A stretch of DNA of 22,858 bases from a virus. The notes under the pieces were generated by a model. The model had not been told where the DNA came from. It saw only the letters and a program-made list of their open reading frames with translations, and searched no databases. Location: IMG/VR virus record IMGVR_UViG_3300040807_000774, positions 1 through 22,858 of that record, one strand, 5' to 3'. Positions 1 to 7,564 of the stretch are shown here, piece after piece. Every line of letters starts with the position of its first letter. Within the stretch, counting starts at the first letter, position 1. Both the position numbers and the translations under genes were made by a program.

Positions 1-558
1 CCATTGATTAAGATAGCACACTTCACTGAGTGCACTGTACCAATCTTTACCAATGCTATGTATTTTTATAAATGGTTTGTCTGCTTTATAAAACATATAA
101 TGAAAGTTCACTTCATCAATTTTAAATGTAGTCAAAGCACTAGGCTTATCTTCCTGTTGACAGATACGATGTAGAATCGTTGTAAGTAAAATATAATTTT
201 TTGCATAATTGCTAAGTGTTTTAACCACGTATGTTTTATCTGGTTCGAGAATTCTATGCCCAAAGATTGTTTCACCGTCCTTGCCTTTACCAAGATATTG
301 CTTGGCTGTGTAACCATATGCATAGAGAATTTCTCGATCTCTATTTAGGTTTCTAAAGTAGTATATCGATTCTCCGCTATTTGTAATAAGATACTGGTTT
401 ACAAGATTCATATTAGTATTGAATTTACGCTCAATAGCAAATTTTACTTCTTTATTGAGTGTAGCCCAACCTGGAATGTCTCGTTTGCTTGCCCAAACTT
501 GAGGTGTAATCTTCATAGACTTTCGATGTTCCTCATGATGTTCTCCCCACTTAGGCAT
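1..558 (-). CDS. Hypothetical protein, C-terminus cut by window edge
   Basis: An open frame of 186 codons runs from an ATG at 558 to the left edge without a stop, so the C-terminus lies outside the window. The N-terminus begins MPKWGEHHEEHRKS and is basic and hydrophilic, followed by a mixed region rich in Tyr, Lys and Ile. No signal peptide, membrane segment or known catalytic motif is visible. The start overlaps the stop of the upstream SGNH hydrolase gene by 8 bp, so it is probably translated from the same message and is the next member of the accessory operon. I do not recognise the family. That it is coding is well supported by the uninterrupted frame and the overlap; function is unknown. 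Confidence 0.7.
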   Translation of the reverse strand, partial: MPKWGEHHEEHRKSMKITPQVWASKRDIPGWATLNKEVKFAIERKFNTNMNLVNQYLITNSGESIYYFRNLNRDREILYAYGYTAKQYLGKGKDGETIFGHRILEPDKTYVVKTLSNYAKNYILLTTILHRICQQEDKPSALTTFKIDEVNFHYMFYKADKPFIKIHSIGKDWYSALSEVCYLNQW

Positions 559-1252
559 AATATTGTCCTAAGAAAAAATCTGCTACTTGTTTGTTCCTAT
601 CCTTACTCATATGATGTAGATCGTCATTAAACAGATTAAGTTTTTTATCCTTTAGATGAAATATTCTGTGTTTTATCTTTTCTGTCAATGGTAGTTCCCA
701 ATGCACATAACAGTCAGGTAAGTGATTGATGTGCTCCTGTTTTAAATAGTCTACTTCGTCTTTACGCCAACACCATTCTGGTATAAAAGTATAATATGCG
801 TGTTTAATATAGTTATCTAAAAAATATTCTATATTTTCCTTTTTGGGTATATCTCTGTGCGTTGTAAGCACACCATTGTCCAATCGTCTAAAAAAGTAAC
901 TGTACATCACAAACACGTTTTTTACATCAAATAATTCTTGTGCACGGTCATGGATTATACGTATAGTATCGTTGCCTGCGCCGTCTACTGCCAAGTTAAT
1001 TGTAGGAATATCCAAATGTTCTGCCAACTGACTGGCCCAACTGTTGTCTACATCGTCTCCTTGGTTAACAGTAAAACTATCTCCCAAACATATGTTTACT
1101 GGTTTGCCTACAAGATCTGTATATTCAGGTCCGCGGAATCCCCAACTGTTAAAGTTTGCCCAGTAGGGCAGCAGCTCTTGTGTATAGCAGTGTACACACT
1201 GATGTGACTGATTGGATCTACGAGTGTATATGTCAAAGTCTTCAATTAGCAT
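551..1252 (-). CDS. SGNH/GDSL-family hydrolase
   Basis: This 233-aa protein has the blocks of an SGNH/GDSL esterase: GDSF with the nucleophile candidate Ser59, a GAGND block with Gly93 and Asn94, and a C-terminal DDLHH with the Asp/His pair near residues 210-214. The stretch SWGFRGPEY just before block I is common in members that act on sugars or cell envelope polymers. The family hydrolyses or transfers acyl groups, often O-acetyl on polysaccharides; the substrate here is unknown. There is a CVHC motif at residues 19-22 that could bind a metal or form a disulfide. No signal peptide is visible, so it should act in the cytoplasm. It lies 6 bp downstream of a radical-SAM/SPASM gene and overlaps the next gene by 8 bp. 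Context suggests acyl editing of a glycan made by the neighbouring genes; that part is inference. Confidence 0.8.
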   Translation of the reverse strand: MLIEDFDIYTRRSNQSHQCVHCYTQELLPYWANFNSWGFRGPEYTDLVGKPVNICLGDSFTVNQGDDVDNSWASQLAEHLDIPTINLAVDGAGNDTIRIIHDRAQELFDVKNVFVMYSYFFRRLDNGVLTTHRDIPKKENIEYFLDNYIKHAYYTFIPEWCWRKDEVDYLKQEHINHLPDCYVHWELPLTEKIKHRIFHLKDKKLNLFNDDLHHMSKDRNKQVADFFLGQYYA

Positions 1253-1258
1253 TGAACA

Positions 1259-2215
1259 TTATCTGTAATCGTTTAGGCTAAACTTGGTTCCATTCATGTG
1301 CATCTCACTGCGCCCACTGTTTGTGTATACCATAGTTTCTGGATCGTCCACTAAGAAATCACAGCTCTTGCAGTAGTCTGGATAGTTGCCTGTACGATGT
1401 TTTTCTCTGAGGTCTTCATACAGCTCTCCGGTCATTATTTCTTGCACACTTTGCTCGCTAAAATGTCCTAGCACAGCCGCACTGTCATTTCCCAGTACCT
1501 GACAACAAGGATGCACAGCACCTGTTTTGCCACCGTTTCCACCTGCTCTTATAACAATGTCAGGACTAAAGGGTCTGCCACATGTTTTAATTCTGCCGGA
1601 TCTGTTATAGTCTGGTTCGTATACTCCGCTCCAGTTGTGCATTTTCCATATTTCTGTAGCACAGCCTGCGGCCTCCACTATCTTTTTGTATTGCTCTGTT
1701 TCATATTCTATGTTGTCGTTATCCAAGATAAGATGATAGGTTGCAACCTGACAGTTGGTGTTAGTAGCATACTCTACCATAGCATTTAGGTTTTGCAACA
1801 CATTATCAAAGTTATCTACATTCATCCATTCTTTGTACTTTTCCCTATTGTATCCAATAATACTAAAGCGATAAAAGTCCAGACCTGCATCCACACATTC
1901 ATGCATGAACTGATCCTGCATGCGAAATCCGTTGCTGAATATATAACATTTTGCGCCATACTTTTTAACAATACTAATATAGTCTGGCAAGTTTCTATTA
2001 AGAGTCGCTTCGCCACTGCCGTCCAAGTTTACAACGTTTAGACCAGCTTCAGCACATTCTGCTACTGCTCTCTCAAACATGTCCAGTGGCATTTTACGTA
2101 GCCAGCCTTTGCCTCTGGCACCTGTAGTGCCATCAGGATTGGTTTGTGGACACATCTGACAGGTATAATTACATCCGCCATTTATCTCTATTACTGCCCT
2201 ATCTATCTCTTGCAT
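1259..2215 (-). CDS. Radical-SAM protein with C-terminal SPASM-type domain
   Basis: The 318-aa protein carries the radical-SAM cysteine motif CNYTCQMC (Cys15, Cys19, Cys22), which binds the 4Fe-4S cluster that cleaves S-adenosylmethionine, and a GSGE segment (66-69) in the place of the usual GGEP SAM-binding motif. The C-terminal third has Cys212, the pair Cys237-Cys238 and CKSC (282-285), the pattern of a SPASM domain holding auxiliary clusters. SPASM enzymes include peptide-modifying maturases, anaerobic sulfatase-maturing enzymes and sugar or aminoglycoside dehydrogenases/epimerases; the sequence alone does not choose between them. Its start codon shares one base with the stop of the GT-like gene upstream (TAATG), implying translational coupling. 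Together with the adjacent glycosyltransferase-like and SGNH genes, a sugar-modifying role is plausible but not shown. Confidence 0.85.
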   Translation of the reverse strand: MQEIDRAVIEINGGCNYTCQMCPQTNPDGTTGARGKGWLRKMPLDMFERAVAECAEAGLNVVNLDGSGEATLNRNLPDYISIVKKYGAKCYIFSNGFRMQDQFMHECVDAGLDFYRFSIIGYNREKYKEWMNVDNFDNVLQNLNAMVEYATNTNCQVATYHLILDNDNIEYETEQYKKIVEAAGCATEIWKMHNWSGVYEPDYNRSGRIKTCGRPFSPDIVIRAGGNGGKTGAVHPCCQVLGNDSAAVLGHFSEQSVQEIMTGELYEDLREKHRTGNYPDYCKSCDFLVDDPETMVYTNSGRSEMHMNGTKFSLNDYR

Positions 2216-3141
2216 TAGTACTTTCCCTTAAGATGTTCCCAGGCAACACCACGTTGTATTTCGTCCATACTCCAGCTAATATATGCCATATCATATAACC
2301 ATTGTTCACGTTCTATATCCATGGGAGGATCTTCTATTAGTTCTATAGGGATACTACAGGGCCCAGTAAGTGCGTCTGGATCTAAACTTACTGTTGGTAT
2401 ACCATCTGTAATACTCTCAAACAACGTGCTGGTGTTATATCCAACTACTGCCCATGCATCTGCTAGCTCTGTCAATAACCCTGGTCCCCCTTCTATATTC
2501 TTTGTAAACTTAGTTCCGTCTGTACTTGGGTTATCTTTATATGTCTTACTTATCGACACTCCTGGCAGTCTTTTTGCATCTGCCCAGCTTAATGGGTTTG
2601 TTTTAGCACTAGGTCGTATCAGTATAGGGCGATCACTGTACTTGCGTATGTCTGTTATTGTTGTATTAAGCCAGTTACGCATACTGCCGTATCTGTCCAT
2701 CATACTCTGAACCACACTGTCATTATTCTTTTGTAATGGTATCAGTATGTGTGTGCCACTCTTACGCCAGGGCTTTACTTCTAATTGCTGTTTAGCTTTG
2801 AGTGCTAGCCATCTGTCACTGGGCGAATTAACATTGTTAAACTTACCAGGTGCAAGCAAATGCCACCAACCTAGTCTCCACTGCCAGTCTTTCCAGGCAC
2901 CATTACGTGCTTGTCTTTTAAATACCGCGGTCTCAAATATCATGTAGGGCTTACCAGTGTTTAACACAAAGTCAAACACTGGATCTTCTCTGAACTTGTC
3001 ACAGTATATGTTGCAGGTAATATAATGATCTGCTTCTGGATAGGGATTGTCAAACCAGTCTACTATCTGTAAGTCAGGATGGACAAACTCCATCTGTTTT
3101 AAAGCACCCTGAAACTGATGTCTAAATGCTAGTACCTTCAT
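2215..3141 (-). CDS. GT-B/capsule-synthesis-like protein, paralogue of the plus-strand gene at 9901-10758
   Basis: This 308-aa protein starts MKVLAFRHQFQGA and has two halves, in the manner of GT-B or capsule-synthesis transferases. The second half contains a TDIRKYSDRPILIRPS strand-loop, then AWAVVGYNTSTLFESI and DGIPTVSLDPDAL, the kind of glycine/serine-rich turn followed by a G-I-P-T/S-V segment seen in capsule polysaccharide and CDP-glycerol transferase-like folds. The same ordered landmarks (TEIRKYYDKPIVLRSH, QGIPSVTTC, and a C-terminal EEWLINM versus EQWLYDM) occur in the 285-aa plus-strand protein, so the two are diverged paralogues. The start overlaps the upstream B12-type radical-SAM gene by ATGA and the stop overlaps the next start by TAATG. 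Specific donor and acceptor are unknown; the fold assignment is by motif resemblance only. Confidence 0.65.
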   Translation of the reverse strand: MKVLAFRHQFQGALKQMEFVHPDLQIVDWFDNPYPEADHYITCNIYCDKFREDPVFDFVLNTGKPYMIFETAVFKRQARNGAWKDWQWRLGWWHLLAPGKFNNVNSPSDRWLALKAKQQLEVKPWRKSGTHILIPLQKNNDSVVQSMMDRYGSMRNWLNTTITDIRKYSDRPILIRPSAKTNPLSWADAKRLPGVSISKTYKDNPSTDGTKFTKNIEGGPGLLTELADAWAVVGYNTSTLFESITDGIPTVSLDPDALTGPCSIPIELIEDPPMDIEREQWLYDMAYISWSMDEIQRGVAWEHLKGKY

Positions 3142-4739
3142 GCTACTTCCCAGTGGTAAGTGCTGGTGTGATCGTGTAATGCACAGAACTTTTGTATACG
3201 ATCTGCACCGCCCTGTTGGTACTGATCAAAAAACTTACTGGTATAGTCCTGCATATATTCCTGTCTTAGTTGTTCATCTGTCTCTGCCAGTCTTATTCTG
3301 GGCCAGTGTTCGTCATCATAAAAACAGTACAGTGCAAATGTTTTAATTATGCCATTCAGATCAGATTGTTGTATATAAGGTTCTGGCATAGTTAGTGCCC
3401 ACTTGTCCATAAATCCACCGCCTATTGCTCCGCTTTCCCATCCGTTAATATGATCTGGATCCATAAAGCCAGCGTCAACTGCTATCTGCCTAAGTTTAGT
3501 TCCTCTATAAGGTTGAAAGATACTAATGTTAATTCCATCGTACCCTCTGGCATCTCTGACCATCTGTGCAGTTTCCATTATCATGTCTCTGGTTTCAAAT
3601 GGCATGCCCACAATAACATTAAGTCCATATGGTATATTACTGTCGTTAATATGTCCTAAAAATTCTGCATACTTTTCGTTTTTAACTTTACGCATAAGCA
3701 CATTTTCTCTGTACTCTGCGTTGCCGCTTTCGATACCCAAACTGATACGATATATGCCTGCCTCTTTGAGTGCTGCCAGATATTCTGGTCTGCAATTTTC
3801 TATTCGGGTATTCATCCAGAATGGTATTTTATACTTGCCCCACATCTCGCAAAACTTATATACTTCTTTTGCAGGGCGAGCTAAGAAACTATCGTCCTGT
3901 ATCATAATAAGATCAGGATTGTACAGCTCTTTAAACTCTAATAGCTCTTGTTCTACACGGCTAGCATTTTTGCGACGGATAAAGTTACCCACTTCAAATA
4001 CATTTGCTATGTTTCTGGTGTTAGGGCTATTGCAGTATGTGCAGTTGTAAGGACAACCACGGTATGTTTCCATGCTCACAGCGGCATTAAATGTTCTGCC
4101 GCCCATGGGTCTGTTCCAGCGTTTTACTTCAAAACAGGTATAGTCAGGTATAACTTCTTCTATGTTTGTTAAGGGCTGGGGAGCATTTTTGTGTACACCA
4201 TCTCTATCACTATACCAGGTGCCTTTTACATACTTTGTGGTCTCGTCTGCTTTAATACAGTTAATTATATCAACTGCTACACGTTCACCTTCGTATACAC
4301 ACACCTGGTCTACTAAAGGGTTTGCAATTACAAGAGCAGGATCGCTCATTACTAGCACACCGCCCAGTATGTTTGGTATATTTAAATGTTTTATACTGTC
4401 TAACAGTTGTAACCCTATACGGTAAACATCCTCTTGGACACTCATCATAATTAGGTCTGGTTTAAATTGATTTACATGTTCTAGGAAATCTGGAATAATT
4501 TGATCTGGGTCAGCAACATAAAACATGTCTTTGACCTCGTCATCTTTGTTGGCCCTAACGGCACCGATTTCACTTTGCCTAATGTGCTTGTTGCTAAATT
4601 CGCTGCTATACTGTGTGGTTTCAAATATTTCTACTAGACAGCCTTCACGCTTGCCAATAGCGTTTAGTATCGCCATGCTCATTGCTGGCGACATCATCAG
4701 AGGTAGATTGGGATAAACTAGTAAAATTCTTGGGATCAT
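3138..4739 (-). CDS. B12-binding-domain radical-SAM protein
   Basis: The 533-aa protein has an N-terminal Rossmann-like region (about 1-165) starting RILLVYPNLPLMMSP with a later PNILGGVLV segment, as in cobalamin-binding domains of class B radical-SAM enzymes, although the DxHxxG motif of base-off cobalamin binders is not seen. The radical-SAM core follows with RGCPYNCTYC (Cys229, Cys233, Cys236). Downstream landmarks IYRISLGIESG and LNVIVGMPFET fit the Elp3/MiaB-like core of this group. Relatives methylate unactivated carbon or phosphorus, cyclise rings (BchE), or act in antibiotic and lipid pathways. The gene overlaps the next by ATGA and starts 10 bp after a methyltransferase gene. Substrate is unknown; a C-methylation or rearrangement of a sugar or lipid precursor would suit the neighbours. 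Confidence 0.85.
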   Translation of the reverse strand: MIPRILLVYPNLPLMMSPAMSMAILNAIGKREGCLVEIFETTQYSSEFSNKHIRQSEIGAVRANKDDEVKDMFYVADPDQIIPDFLEHVNQFKPDLIMMSVQEDVYRIGLQLLDSIKHLNIPNILGGVLVMSDPALVIANPLVDQVCVYEGERVAVDIINCIKADETTKYVKGTWYSDRDGVHKNAPQPLTNIEEVIPDYTCFEVKRWNRPMGGRTFNAAVSMETYRGCPYNCTYCNSPNTRNIANVFEVGNFIRRKNASRVEQELLEFKELYNPDLIMIQDDSFLARPAKEVYKFCEMWGKYKIPFWMNTRIENCRPEYLAALKEAGIYRISLGIESGNAEYRENVLMRKVKNEKYAEFLGHINDSNIPYGLNVIVGMPFETRDMIMETAQMVRDARGYDGINISIFQPYRGTKLRQIAVDAGFMDPDHINGWESGAIGGGFMDKWALTMPEPYIQQSDLNGIIKTFALYCFYDDEHWPRIRLAETDEQLRQEYMQDYTSKFFDQYQQGGADRIQKFCALHDHTSTYHWEVA

Positions 4740-4749
4740 GCTTTATTTA

Positions 4750-5553
4750 CTAATAAGTTGCGCTGGTGTGATCTTTTTGTCTTACATCAACGTTAGAGTT
4801 GCTATATTCAGTTTTTAATTCATCAACAACGTCATTTACATAACGTCCTTGCATAGGAATATTAAATGGCTGATCTACAGTTTTACGATATGCTGCTACT
4901 ATACTGATGTTTTGTGCTTTACCATCTCTGTTGTGTAGTTCATCGTAAGCACGTTCTAAATCACTGATAGGCATGCGTGGTTTCTTCTGTTCGTAGTTTG
5001 CCCAACCGTCCATTGAGTGTGGCATGTCAACATATTTGCCTGTGTTTTGTGCTAGCCATAAGAACTGCCATTCATAACCGTTTGCTGCGGCAATATCTCT
5101 GAACAGCGCAGGGTGATAGTTGTAAAAGCCGTGATTGATCCAGGGAGCAAATGGCAATACGCATAGCATAACACCGCCTGCACGACATAGGTTGTGCATG
5201 TTTTCAAATACTGTACGCTGATCAAATATATGTTCGCCTGTTCCGTTGTTTGTTACTAGATCAAACTGTTCAGTATAATTGTACTTGTCTTTGAGAATAA
5301 AGTTCAAGTCCATTGCTATGCTGCGTAGCTCTGTATTGATATCGATAGCTAAGTATTCTGGAAATCCCAAATCTTCAAAGTATTCCCAAACATAGTTTAC
5401 AGGTTTGCGTATAGTCTTACCTGCACGTTCACTGCACTGTTGCACCCAACTCTCTGTATAACGGAAACGCTGATTACCCCATTCAACTACTGTGCCCTGT
5501 GTAGTTTTACTTACTTGAGCGCAGGCTAACTGCATAATATTATTAAAAGCCAT
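4750..5553 (-). CDS. Putative class I SAM-dependent methyltransferase
   Basis: This 267-aa protein has the layout of a class I methyltransferase with a degenerate motif I: VVEWGNQRF (22-30) instead of a Gly-rich loop, then YLAIDIN (67-73) as the motif II acidic strand end, and FDLVTNNGTGEHIFD (97-111), which matches the strand-4 region with a 'GEH' instead of the common 'hEH'. Residues after 120 include a VMLCVLPF strand and HGFYNYHPALFRDIA, a segment shared by many sugar or small-molecule methyltransferases in glycan clusters. The ATG overlaps the upstream kinase-methyltransferase stop by TAATG. Residues that define the substrate cannot be recognised. The weak motif I leaves open that it is a non-catalytic partner of the adjacent methyltransferase. 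Confidence 0.65.
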   Translation of the reverse strand: MAFNNIMQLACAQVSKTTQGTVVEWGNQRFRYTESWVQQCSERAGKTIRKPVNYVWEYFEDLGFPEYLAIDINTELRSIAMDLNFILKDKYNYTEQFDLVTNNGTGEHIFDQRTVFENMHNLCRAGGVMLCVLPFAPWINHGFYNYHPALFRDIAAANGYEWQFLWLAQNTGKYVDMPHSMDGWANYEQKKPRMPISDLERAYDELHNRDGKAQNISIVAAYRKTVDQPFNIPMQGRYVNDVVDELKTEYSNSNVDVRQKDHTSATY

Positions 5554-6791
5554 TAGACTTTCCTAAAATGATAGTATTCTCTACGCCCGCTTGGTCTTGC
5601 TTGACCATGGTCAATGATTTCAAACTTGCCTGGTCTTGTAAATGCACGAATCATTGCCTCAGTATGTTGTTGATTGTTAGGCCGATTCTCAAGTTTTTGT
5701 GTTTCATGTACTACTACTCCGCTAGGTACAAGAAGTTCATGGTAGGCATCCACAATTTGTTCTTCGGTTAGCCCGCCAAAGTCACGTAGTTGAATACTTA
5801 CTGCAAGACTTAGTACAATATCATAATAGTCAGTTGCTTTAAACTTCATATAGTCATTGAATGTTCCTGCGTACCATTTTACGTTGGCTGGCTTTTTATC
5901 ATCACTCAACTTTACAAAAGGTTCTACTCCTGTTGCTTTTGCTACATGTGGTGCCATAAGTTTCGTGATGAATCCATCATTGCACCCAATATCAATTAGT
6001 TGTGCATTGCCGTCCCATTGTTGTGCTAGCTCAACTAGCTTCATACGTTGGACTCTATCTTCAGCATCATTGATACCATAACGCTTTTGATACTTGTTCC
6101 ATTCTTTAACTACTTTTTCTGGTGGTTGTGTAAACATTGTCATATTATCCCATATTTCTCGAGGGTCACCCTTACTTAACTCTTTAAACTTAGACTTGTC
6201 AGATAGTTTAGCCATTAGCTCACTTTCCCAACTTTGTCTAGGATCATCTAGACAAATATGTAGTGCTTGTCTAAAGTCATCCTTATTATAAAAACTGTAT
6301 AGGTATCCTAACCTATCACTTAATCTCTCGTGTGCTAAACTGTTTATTGGACACGACATTTCAAAATCTATTAGGCTTATTTCACCATCCTGTATACAAA
6401 AGTTACTTAGCGGAAACTTTGCGAAGTCTTTTGATTTGCTGTTTGGATCCATTCCTGGATAGAAATACATTATATTAGCACGTTCTAGTTCATCTGCAAT
6501 ACAATTAATTTGATCATGATACTTGGTTAAATTGTGTTCATGCCAAGAGTGAAATAGACTTTCGCCAACTTTGGTCATAGCTAGACTATAGTCGGTTTTA
6601 TCTGCACCTATAATGTTAGGAAAATGTAGTTTTCCTTGTAGCCTTTGTAAACATGTTGTTTCTCGTAACCAACAATCATATATGCTACCACGAGCAGGCT
6701 TAACACTTTTTTTATTTCTAGTGCTGTAACTTTTTACAACATGCTCACCTGTCATAAAACACCAGCTGGCTTTGCCCATTGTATACTGCAT
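5553..6791 (-). CDS. Kinase-like domain fused to a SAM methyltransferase domain
   Basis: I place the start at the ATG at 6791, which overlaps the upstream stop (TGATG); a longer frame to 6818 would need GTG. The 412-aa product has an N-terminal kinase-like domain in the style of lipopolysaccharide and aminoglycoside kinases: Lys20 in a HVVKSYS strand, Glu44 on the next helix, a PLSNFCI segment with Asn130, and LIDFE with the metal-binding Asp142. The catalytic HxD loop is not canonical: Asp122 lies eight residues before Asn130 rather than five, so activity is uncertain. The second domain is a class I methyltransferase with motif I DIGCNDG (267-273) followed by ATGVEP and YYDIVLSLAV. Fusion implies a bifunctional enzyme acting on one substrate, possibly a phosphorylated and methylated sugar. 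The substrate is not evident. Confidence 0.75.
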   Translation of the reverse strand: MQYTMGKASWCFMTGEHVVKSYSTRNKKSVKPARGSIYDCWLRETTCLQRLQGKLHFPNIIGADKTDYSLAMTKVGESLFHSWHEHNLTKYHDQINCIADELERANIMYFYPGMDPNSKSKDFAKFPLSNFCIQDGEISLIDFEMSCPINSLAHERLSDRLGYLYSFYNKDDFRQALHICLDDPRQSWESELMAKLSDKSKFKELSKGDPREIWDNMTMFTQPPEKVVKEWNKYQKRYGINDAEDRVQRMKLVELAQQWDGNAQLIDIGCNDGFITKLMAPHVAKATGVEPFVKLSDDKKPANVKWYAGTFNDYMKFKATDYYDIVLSLAVSIQLRDFGGLTEEQIVDAYHELLVPSGVVVHETQKLENRPNNQQHTEAMIRAFTRPGKFEIIDHGQARPSGRREYYHFRKV

Positions 6792-7564
6792 CAGTTTTTG
6801 ATTTCTTTTACTTTCCACATGCGACCTGTGCCGTTAAACTCACCAATAATATTAATGCTCTGTCTGCGATGCTGAGGTTTGATACGTGGCGTAACACTGT
6901 GTACACTATCTTTTACGTTTAGGAACATACAGAAACTATTTGCTACATAAGGTACTTGCTTGACAGGGTTGTGTAAACTATCCTCAACTTGCCTGCCTAA
7001 TTTTTTGTTTACTTCCGTAATTTCACCTGTAACTTCATGTATTGTAAAGTTTCCGCCTAGGCTTTCGTCTTCTGGAAGTCTCATGTATAACAAACCTGCA
7101 TAGATTTCCACAGGATTATCAATGTGTGGTGTCCGACTGGTACCTGTTTCGTCTACTGGTTCGTGAACAACAAACTGACAGTCAGTTACATAACTGCCAG
7201 TATTGTCTATGTCACGTACCGTTACAGGCTTGCTATACATGTCATCGAGATATTGAGGATAAAGTTCCTCAATCCAGGGCTCGAATAAGTTTATACACTC
7301 TCTGAAGTAATCAGAACTTGTATGGTATTCAAAGAACTCCTGCCATATGTTACTGATCTTACCTTCAACTAGTGCAGGGTTAGACTTATAACGATATGTT
7401 ATGCCACCATCATGTGGCTGTGTACTACATACAAGTTCTTGCGGAAATGTTTCTGCAAGTTCTTTGTAAATGTAATCGGGCAGTGCCTCATCCACACATA
7501 CATGTGGATATGGGTGCTTGAATACAGTTTTCACATTTTGTAGTACACTTATTTTGCCGTTCAT
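6791..7564 (-). CDS. 2-oxoglutarate/Fe(II)-dependent oxygenase-like protein
   Basis: The 257-aa protein has the facial triad of the 2OG-Fe(II) oxygenase (prolyl-4-hydroxylase-like) superfamily: HID at 147-149, a distal histidine in DSVHSVTPR (His222), and an Arg-x-Ser pair (Arg234, Ser236 in RRQSINI) suited to binding the 2-oxoglutarate carboxylate. The N-terminal PHVCVDEALPDYIYKEL segment is typical of these phage and bacterial oxygenases. The family hydroxylates proteins, nucleobases, lipids or small molecules. T4-like marine phages often carry such genes near glycan or tail-modification genes, but targets are rarely known. The gene overlaps its neighbours on both sides by single bases (TAATG and TGATG), so its product is likely made with the kinase-methyltransferase and the membrane protein. 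Confidence 0.85.
   Translation of the reverse strand: MNGKISVLQNVKTVFKHPYPHVCVDEALPDYIYKELAETFPQELVCSTQPHDGGITYRYKSNPALVEGKISNIWQEFFEYHTSSDYFRECINLFEPWIEELYPQYLDDMYSKPVTVRDIDNTGSYVTDCQFVVHEPVDETGTSRTPHIDNPVEIYAGLLYMRLPEDESLGGNFTIHEVTGEITEVNKKLGRQVEDSLHNPVKQVPYVANSFCMFLNVKDSVHSVTPRIKPQHRRQSINIIGEFNGTGRMWKVKEIKN

Noticed and set aside
2321-2710. A 129-codon plus-strand open frame opposite the GT-B-like gene
   Set aside because: Antisense shadow of a real gene; low-complexity Ser/Leu/Val product and no motif.
3526-4050. A 174-codon plus-strand open frame opposite the B12-type radical-SAM gene
   Set aside because: It lies wholly antisense to a well-supported gene, has a Ser/Leu/Ile-biased shadow composition, and no ribosome-binding site.
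6792-6818. Longer GTG start of the kinase-methyltransferase protein
   Set aside because: The ATG at 6791 overlaps the upstream stop as TGATG, like its neighbours; the extra nine residues would need GTG and lie inside the upstream gene.
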